This document shows positions 1 to 4,717 of a stretch of 7,691 nt of DNA, piece after piece. The position numbers and the translations under genes were made by a program. This stretch comes from Burkholderiaceae bacterium (lineage in GTDB: Bacteria > Pseudomonadota > Gammaproteobacteria > Burkholderiales > Burkholderiaceae): NCBI GenBank assembly GCA_947457745.1, contig CANGWT010000071.1, forward strand, positions 1 to 7,691, written 5' to 3'. Positions within the stretch are counted from its first letter, which is position 1; every line of letters begins with the position of its first letter. The notes beneath the pieces were generated by a model. It did not search any database. It was given only the letters and a program-made list of their open reading frames with translations, and had not been told where the DNA came from.

Positions 1-21
1 CGTGCACGTGGCGAAATTTAA
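1..21 (+). CDS. rpmB: 50S ribosomal protein L28, C-terminal end only (partial)
   Basis: Only the last six codons and the TAA stop are in the window, reading RARGEI. The E. coli L28 C-terminus is recalled as ending in a similar RARGE stretch, and rpmB directly precedes rpmG in most proteobacteria. The stop lies 11 bp before the rpmG start, so the two are almost certainly cotranscribed. L28 is a small protein of the large ribosomal subunit. The call rests on six residues plus gene order, so it is an inference; the upstream sequence would settle it. Confidence 0.7.
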   Translation, partial: RARGEI

Positions 22-25
22 GGAG
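21..25 (+). promoter_or_regulatory. Shine-Dalgarno site of rpmG
   Basis: AGGAG ends seven bases before the rpmG ATG and begins on the last base of the rpmB stop codon (TAAGGAG). This is the only textbook-strength ribosome binding site in the window. It fits a highly expressed ribosomal protein gene and fixes the rpmG start. Confidence 0.85.
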
Positions 26-32
26 CGCACAA

Positions 33-200
33 ATGGCTAAAGGCGGCAGAGAAAAAATTAAATTAGAGTCATCAGCTGGTACTGGTCACTTCTATACAAC
101 ATCAAAAAATAAGCGTACAAAGCCTGAAAAAATGGAGATCATGAAGTTCGATCCAACCATTCGCAAGCATGTTGCTTACAAAGAAACCAAGCTCAAATAA
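33..200 (+). CDS. rpmG: 50S ribosomal protein L33
   Basis: This is a complete 55-residue protein, too short to appear in many ORF scans. It begins MAKGGREKIKLESSAGTGHF and ends in KETKLK. It matches the E. coli L33 pattern almost residue for residue, including SSAGTGHFYTT, KNKRTKPEK and the KFDP motif, at the family's usual length. There are no CxxC pairs, so it is the zinc-independent (C-minus) form of L33. L33 binds 23S rRNA near the E site of the large subunit. The ATG has a strong AGGAG site 7 bp upstream, and the gene follows rpmB by 11 bp in the conserved rpmB-rpmG pair. A strong hairpin terminator begins 25 bp after the stop. Confidence 0.97.
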   Translation: MAKGGREKIKLESSAGTGHFYTTSKNKRTKPEKMEIMKFDPTIRKHVAYKETKLK

Positions 201-225
201 TTTATCGATTCGATACTTATTTTCA

Positions 226-266
226 GCCAATAAAAAACCCGCTACATCAGCGGGTTTTTTATTGGC
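226..266. terminator. Bidirectional rho-independent terminator between rpmG and the desaturase gene
   Basis: This is a perfect inverted repeat with an 18-bp stem (226-243 pairing with 249-266) and a 5-base loop, ACATC. The GC-rich core AACCCGCT/AGCGGGTT is followed by six T on the plus strand and preceded by six A, which read as T on the minus strand. The structure therefore works in both directions. It lies 25 bp after the rpmG stop and 11 bp after the stop of the convergent desaturase gene, exactly where a shared terminator is expected. Confidence 0.93.
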
Positions 267-277
267 CTCAATTTTCT

Positions 278-1471
278 TTAAGCGTAGCGACGCAATCTCA
301 AAGAGAAGTCACGCAGACTCGATAAACCACTCTCTTCGGCACGCTGACACCACACATGCAACTGAGTAAGCAGTTGATCACCTGTGGCATTAGATCGACC
401 CCAAATAGCTTGTAAGTCACGACGCATCTCAATCATCTTTCGTAACTGCGCATTAGTTGCCATCAACTCTTCAAGTTTAATTTTTTCTTCCGCAGTTAAA
501 CGAGATTCATCTTTACCCAACCAGGTACGCGCATCTTTTAAGTGAGCCGCCAATACCTGCATATGCTGAACTTCATTACTAAAGAAGGTGCTCAAGGTCT
601 TGCTATAGCGGGCCATGATTTCATAACGGTTGGCAATGATGGCTTCGAGTGTGTTCTGATCCGCAGGACGTAAGTCGCTTAGCACCGGCTTTGGAGAAGT
701 CTTTTTTACTGTAGCTAAGCCAACAGCACTCATGATCTGAATATACATCCAACCAATATCAAACTCATACCATTTGCTAGAGAGCTTAGCGCTTGTAGCG
801 AAAGTGTGGTGGTTGTTATGCAACTCTTCGCCGCCAATCAAAATACCCCAAGGCAGAATGTTTCTTGAGGCATCTTCGCAATCGTAATTACGGTAACCCC
901 AGAAGTGGCCAATACCATTAATAATTCCAGCGGCAGTAATGGGAATCCATAACATCTGCACTGCCCACACAGTCAAGCCAATTGCACCGAACAAGAATAC
1001 GTCGATGATCAACATCAAGGCTACGCCTTGCCATGAATACTTCGCATAGAGATTGTGCTCAAGCCAATCATCTGGGGTACCGTGACCAAACTTATCTAAG
1101 GTCTCTTGATTGCGTGACTCATTTTTATATAACTCAGCACCACGAGAAAGCACAGTATTAATACCTAAAACTTGCGGGCTATGCGGATCATCCACAGTCT
1201 CACACTTGGCATGATGTTTACGATGAATCGCCGCCCATTCTTTGGTGACCATGCCAGTTGTGAGCCAAAGCCAAAAACGGAAAAAATGGGAAACGATGGG
1301 ATGCAACTCCAGAGCGCGGTGCGCTTGGCAGCGATGGAGGAAAATAGTCACTGCCGCAATGGTGATATGGGTAGCAAGCAAAGTGAAAACAAGGATTTGC
1401 CACCAAGCCCAATTTAAATAGCCATTGGAAAGCCAATTCAGGAATAAATCAAAACCAGAAACTGTGTTCAA
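278..1471 (-). CDS. desA: DesA-type membrane fatty-acid (delta-9) desaturase
   Basis: This is a 397-residue di-iron membrane desaturase. The three histidine boxes are HRCQAH (46-51), HRKHH (83-87) and HNNHH (218-222), with the extra family histidine at 189 in GHFWGYRNY. Hydrophobic membrane segments lie near 24-45, 62-76 and 148-187. The sequence resembles Pseudomonas DesA as recalled (EWTAIHRKHHAKCETVDDPHSP type core), which desaturates acyl chains of existing membrane phospholipids at position 9. An acyl-CoA substrate cannot be excluded. Residues about 260-397 form a hydrophilic, probably helical, cytosolic tail; family members of similar length exist, so this is not a fusion. The start is TTG: a stop lies 14 codons upstream, the next in-frame ATG (residue 74) would remove the first histidine box, and AGGGA lies 7 bp before the TTG. 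It is the last gene of the purN-methyltransferase-desA run, 28 bp after the preceding stop, and ends at the shared terminator. The family call is firm; substrate and symbol are less so. Confidence 0.9.
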   Translation of the reverse strand: MNTVSGFDLFLNWLSNGYLNWAWWQILVFTLLATHITIAAVTIFLHRCQAHRALELHPIVSHFFRFWLWLTTGMVTKEWAAIHRKHHAKCETVDDPHSPQVLGINTVLSRGAELYKNESRNQETLDKFGHGTPDDWLEHNLYAKYSWQGVALMLIIDVFLFGAIGLTVWAVQMLWIPITAAGIINGIGHFWGYRNYDCEDASRNILPWGILIGGEELHNNHHTFATSAKLSSKWYEFDIGWMYIQIMSAVGLATVKKTSPKPVLSDLRPADQNTLEAIIANRYEIMARYSKTLSTFFSNEVQHMQVLAAHLKDARTWLGKDESRLTAEEKIKLEELMATNAQLRKMIEMRRDLQAIWGRSNATGDQLLTQLHVWCQRAEESGLSSLRDFSLRLRRYA

Positions 1472-1478
1472 AAGGGTG

Positions 1479-1483
1479 TCCCT
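1479..1483 (-). promoter_or_regulatory. Probable Shine-Dalgarno site supporting the TTG start of the desaturase
   Basis: On the minus strand AGGGA sits seven bases before the TTG at 1471-1469. It is imperfect, but its spacing is right and it supports the non-ATG start. It lies in the 28-bp gap after the methyltransferase gene. Confidence 0.5.
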
Positions 1484-1499
1484 AAAGAGGTCTAAAGCC

Positions 1500-3089
1500 C
1501 TATTTTAGTTCTTTATCAGCTTTCTTGCTTTTGACTTTTACCGACTTTTCGTCATCTTTATCGACAGTTAGCGCAGAAATAGCATCTTTCTTCTGAAAAA
1601 CGGCTCCAAAAAAGCCATCAGTCCCATGAATATGAGGCCATAACTGCCACCAAGGATTATCAGGGCTACAGCCTAAAGGCATTTTATCCTTTGGAAACAA
1701 AGCCTTAAGAACTTCAGCTGCAGGAACAACCTCAAAATTGGGGTGCTTAACCAGGAAATCCTCTGCAATTTGCTGGTTTTCTTGTGGCAAAAGGCTGCAG
1801 GTGGCATAAACCAAGCGGCCACCTGGTTTAAGTAAACGGCTTGCGGAGGCCAAGATATTCATCTGCTTTTGATTAAGCTCCAAAATACCTTCTGGGGTCT
1901 GACGCCATTTGAGATCCGGATTGCGTCGCAATGTACCCATGCCACTGCAAGGAGCATCTACTAGGACACGATCAATCTTCCCGGCCAAGCGCTTGATCTT
2001 CGAGTCATTCTCACTATCAATCCAGACAGGATGCACATTAGAAAGGCCGCTACGGGCTTGTCTAGGCTTTAAATTAGCCAAACGACGCTCTGATGTATCC
2101 AAAGCATACAAACGGCCTGTGGAACGCATGATTGCCCCAATTGCCAAAGTCTTGCCTCCGGCGCCAGCACAAAAGTCCACCACCATTTCGCCGCGCTTAG
2201 GCGCAAGTAAGTAAGCCAATAGCTGACTGCCTTCATCTTGAACCTCAAACATCCCCGTCTTAAAGCTAACGGTATTTTGCAATGCGGGCTTACCCATGAT
2301 ACGCACACCATCTGGTGCATATGGGGTTGGAATAGCTTGATAGCGGCCACCCAAGGCATTCATCTGGGCAAGCAATTGCTCGCGAGTCGTCTTCATGGTG
2401 TTCGCACGCAAATCCAAAAGAGCTGGATGCATAAGTGATTTAGCTAACGCTTCACGTGATTCTTCGCCAGGGTATTTTCCAAACGCATCCCACAACCATT
2501 CTGGCAAATTATTTCGAACCAAGGGATTGAGTGCTGATGGATCCACTGTTGCAAAACGCTGCAACCACTCGTACTCGCCTGTTTTCAACACATGAGCTAG
2601 GTCGGCAATGGCGCTCTCTGCACGGTTAGCTGAGCCTAAACCACCCTCAGAGAGAGCGGACAGCAAGCCCAATAGAGCTAAGCGTCTAGCCTGTGATCCC
2701 TCGCCACTGGCGGCAAACTGAGAGAACTCATTTTTACGACGCAGGATAGCAAAAGCACTCTCAGCAATTAAGGCGCGATCACGATTACCCAGTTGGGGTT
2801 CAGAGCGAAAATAGCGACTCACAACACGATCAGCTGGCTGCTCGAAATTGAGAAGCTCTGGAAGCAGACGCTCCAAATGAATTGCATGCTGAGGCAAAGC
2901 CTTGGCATTAGAAAAGTTTTTTTGACCTTCTGGTGCAATGATGTTGCCGCTCGCATTACGACGCTCCGGGCGACGCAATGGATCTTTGGATTTAGCGGCA
3001 TAACTTTTTTGTGGGCCTAAGCGTGACCCAGATCTTGATCCAGATTTACTACCAGCGCTAGCTGCGCGGGATGAACGTTCTTTACTCAT
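1500..3089 (-). CDS. RsmB/NOP-family rRNA cytosine-C5 methyltransferase
   Basis: This is a 529-residue SAM-dependent RNA m5C methyltransferase. A helical, NusB/RsmB-like N-terminal region (about 70-200, with QLGNRDRALIAE) precedes the Rossmann-fold catalytic domain. SAM motif I is DFCAGAGGKT (305-314). Motif IV is DAPCSG with Cys381, and motif VI is TCS with the likely nucleophile Cys431. The family ending DGFFGAVF is at 491-498. Known relatives methylate 16S rRNA (RsmB at C967) or other rRNA cytosines. Betaproteobacteria often carry a further RsmB-like gene next to fmt, so I leave the symbol blank. The protein is about 100 residues longer than E. coli RsmB. The extra length includes a Ser/Gly/Arg/Lys-rich head (1-60) and a Lys/Asp-rich tail (500-529), probably disordered and RNA-binding. 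Its ATG overlaps the purN stop as ATGA, implying translational coupling; no good Shine-Dalgarno is seen. Catalytic residues are intact. Confidence 0.92.
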   Translation of the reverse strand: MSKERSSRAASAGSKSGSRSGSRLGPQKSYAAKSKDPLRRPERRNASGNIIAPEGQKNFSNAKALPQHAIHLERLLPELLNFEQPADRVVSRYFRSEPQLGNRDRALIAESAFAILRRKNEFSQFAASGEGSQARRLALLGLLSALSEGGLGSANRAESAIADLAHVLKTGEYEWLQRFATVDPSALNPLVRNNLPEWLWDAFGKYPGEESREALAKSLMHPALLDLRANTMKTTREQLLAQMNALGGRYQAIPTPYAPDGVRIMGKPALQNTVSFKTGMFEVQDEGSQLLAYLLAPKRGEMVVDFCAGAGGKTLAIGAIMRSTGRLYALDTSERRLANLKPRQARSGLSNVHPVWIDSENDSKIKRLAGKIDRVLVDAPCSGMGTLRRNPDLKWRQTPEGILELNQKQMNILASASRLLKPGGRLVYATCSLLPQENQQIAEDFLVKHPNFEVVPAAEVLKALFPKDKMPLGCSPDNPWWQLWPHIHGTDGFFGAVFQKKDAISALTVDKDDEKSVKVKSKKADKELK

Positions 3090-3715
3090 AATTTTATTAA
3101 TTGCGACTCCGGTGGTTTAACCTGAACTTGATTACCTTCTATTCGCAATCGTCCATCTAAGAACCATTTTACGGCCCGCGGGTAAATCTGATGCTCAGCA
3201 GCCAAAACTCGTGCTGCTAAAGAATTCGGATCATCGCCTGGAAGCACTGGAACGGAGGCTTGGCAGATGATAGGACCCTCATCCACGCCCTCGGTAACAA
3301 AATGCACGCTGGCGCCATGTTCGGCCACCCCAGCCTCCAAGGCCCGTTCATGGGTATGTAATCCTGGGAATGCCGGCAATAAGGCAGGGTGAATATTCAT
3401 CAGTCGACCCTCAAAATGGCGAATAAAGCCTGGGGTCAGAATTCTCATAAAACCAGCTAGAACCACTAAATCAGCCCCTAATTCATCGATTTTCTGAATT
3501 AGGGCGGCATCAAAGGACTCGCGTGTGGCATGCTCACGGTGCTCAATAGCGAAGGCTGGAATACCCTGAGAGCGAGCAAAATCAAGGCCCTTGGCTGCAT
3601 AGTGATTGGCAATTACCCCGGTAAATGTAACCGGCCACTGCTCTTTTTGAGCTGTTTTGACGATAGCCTCGAAATTAGATCCGCGGCCCGAGATTAAGGT
3701 GACGATAGATGGCAT
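3086..3715 (-). CDS. purN: Phosphoribosylglycinamide formyltransferase (GAR transformylase)
   Basis: This 209-residue enzyme transfers a formyl group from 10-formyltetrahydrofolate to GAR, the third step of de novo purine synthesis, in the cytosol. The phosphate-binding loop SGRGSN is at 9-14. The catalytic set is Asn107 and His109 (NIHPALLPAFPG) and Asp145 (EGVDEGP), matching E. coli Asn106, His108 and Asp144. The length fits the family. I chose the ATG at 3715, which gives MPSIVTLISG like known PurN N-termini. A GTG two codons upstream (3721) is also in frame and cannot be ruled out. Neither has a clear Shine-Dalgarno. It is the first gene of the minus-strand run, and its stop overlaps the next start by 4 bp. 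It is divergent from ribF across a 51-bp gap, which should hold its promoter, although I see no convincing minus-strand -35/-10 pair. Confidence 0.96.
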   Translation of the reverse strand: MPSIVTLISGRGSNFEAIVKTAQKEQWPVTFTGVIANHYAAKGLDFARSQGIPAFAIEHREHATRESFDAALIQKIDELGADLVVLAGFMRILTPGFIRHFEGRLMNIHPALLPAFPGLHTHERALEAGVAEHGASVHFVTEGVDEGPIICQASVPVLPGDDPNSLAARVLAAEHQIYPRAVKWFLDGRLRIEGNQVQVKPPESQLIKL

Positions 3716-3729
3716 GCCCACAATATAAT
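3699..3729 (+). promoter_or_regulatory. Candidate sigma-70 promoter of ribF-ileS-lspA
   Basis: An exact TATAAT lies at 3724-3729 in the short divergent gap upstream of ribF. The best -35 candidate is GTGACG at 3699-3704, four of six matches to TTGACA, but with a long 19-bp spacer and lying inside the 5' end of purN. No extended -10 TG is present. Transcription would start near 3736 and give a roughly 30-base leader. The same AT-rich stretch reads TATATT on the other strand just before purN. The -10 is seen directly; promoter activity is inferred. Confidence 0.45.
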
Positions 3730-3738
3730 TGATGGTTA

Positions 3739-3762
3739 CCCCGAAAGCGACCCTGAAAGCGA
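3739..3762 (+). repeat. Two-copy 12-bp imperfect tandem repeat in the ribF leader
   Basis: CCCCGAAAGCGA (3739-3750) is followed directly by CCCTGAAAGCGA (3751-3762), differing at one base. The repeat ends four bases before the ribF GTG start. The second GAAAG lies seven bases upstream of the GTG, where a ribosome binding site should be. It may be a simple slippage duplication or may affect translation start; no protein or RNA site is recognised. Confidence 0.85.
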
Positions 3763-3766
3763 TTTA

Positions 3767-4717
3767 GTGAACGTATTCCGTGGCCCCACCCAGTTTTCTG
3801 CAGGACCGGCTTGTGCCTTAACCATCGGTAATTTCGATGGCGTGCACAGGGGTCATCGCGCCCTACTCAAGGAGTTAAAGGATGGCGCGCAAGAACGCGG
3901 TTTGGTTAGCTGCGTCATGACTTTCGAACCGCATCCAAAAGAATTCTTTTCTCCAGAACAAGCGCCCCCACGCATTCTCAACTTGCGCGACAAACTTGCT
4001 GCCTTTGCCGACATCGGTATCGATCGCGTAGTAGTGGAGCACTTTAATTCTGCTTTCGCCCGCCTGACTCCTGAAGAATTTGTTTCTGAGATTATTGTCA
4101 AGCAGCTCAATGCCAAATGGATTTTGATTGGCGATGATTTTTGCTACGGCGCAAAACGCGCGGGCAACTTTTTAAGTCTAAAAGCAGCTGGCCAACAATT
4201 TGGTTTTGAAGTTTCTAGCATTCATACCGTGCAAGAAGATGGTGAAAGAATTTCCAGCTCAGCGCTACGCAATGCCTTGGCTAATGGAGATATGGATCAA
4301 GCTAGTAAATTACTAGGTCGCCATTACGGCATCTCTGGGCATGTCATTCATGGACAAAAACTGGGTCGTACTTTAGGATTCCCAACCTTGAATCTCGCTG
4401 TTGCTAATCACTTGCATCACCGCAAGCCCGCCTGTTCTGGCATCTTTACTGCACAAGTCCTAGGACTTGGAGATAAGCCACTTCCTGCTGTAGCCAGTCT
4501 CGGCGTGAGACCAACAGTTGAAGATGAAGGTCGCGTATTGCTTGAGACTCATATTTTTGATTACAACGCCGATGTCTACGGAAAAATTATTACTGTTGAG
4601 CTCTTAGAAAAAATTCGTGATGAGGCGAAGTACTCTGACCTCGATACACTTACCACAGCGATTGCATCTGATGCAGCGCATGCCAGAAATTATTTCCAGA
4701 AAAAATCTTATGTCTGA
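3767..4717 (+). CDS. ribF: Bifunctional riboflavin kinase / FAD synthetase
   Basis: This 316-residue enzyme phosphorylates riboflavin to FMN and then adenylylates FMN to FAD, in the cytosol. The N-terminal FAD synthetase domain (about 15-180) is a nucleotidyltransferase with GNFDGVHRGH (21-30), GDDFCYG (122-128) and ISSSALR (162-168). The C-terminal riboflavin kinase domain (about 185-310) has GRTLGFPTLNL with the Mg/ATP Pro-Thr at 206-207. It also has LGVRPT (245-250) and the probable catalytic Glu260 before HIFDYNADVYG. Length and domain order are normal. The start is GTG at 3767, giving MNVFRG like other betaproteobacterial RibF; no in-frame ATG lies between it and the promoter. The ribosome binding site is weak (GAAAG at 3755-3759). 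It opens the ribF-ileS-lspA operon and is divergent from purN. Its 3' end overlaps ileS by 8 bp. No FMN riboswitch precedes it; the gap is far too short. Confidence 0.96.
   Translation: MNVFRGPTQFSAGPACALTIGNFDGVHRGHRALLKELKDGAQERGLVSCVMTFEPHPKEFFSPEQAPPRILNLRDKLAAFADIGIDRVVVEHFNSAFARLTPEEFVSEIIVKQLNAKWILIGDDFCYGAKRAGNFLSLKAAGQQFGFEVSSIHTVQEDGERISSSALRNALANGDMDQASKLLGRHYGISGHVIHGQKLGRTLGFPTLNLAVANHLHHRKPACSGIFTAQVLGLGDKPLPAVASLGVRPTVEDEGRVLLETHIFDYNADVYGKIITVELLEKIRDEAKYSDLDTLTTAIASDAAHARNYFQKKSYV

Noticed and set aside
169..369. 66-residue plus-strand open frame across the rpmG end, the terminator and the desaturase 3' end
   Set aside because: It overlaps two real genes and reads through the terminator hairpin. 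It has no ribosome binding site and no recognisable protein character.
3716..3721. GTG start for purN two codons upstream of the chosen ATG
   Set aside because: It is in frame and possible, but it has no ribosome binding site, and the ATG at 3715 matches the usual PurN N-terminus better.
3716..3766. FMN riboswitch upstream of ribF
   Set aside because: The leader is about 30-50 bases and lacks the conserved RFN elements, which need well over 100 bases.
4617..4709. Upstream extension of the ileS frame to an ATG at 4617, adding 31 residues
   Set aside because: This stretch is the conserved C-terminal coding region of ribF in another frame. The added residues do not resemble IleS N-termini, whereas MSEKENSYPVNLLETSFPMR from 4710 does.
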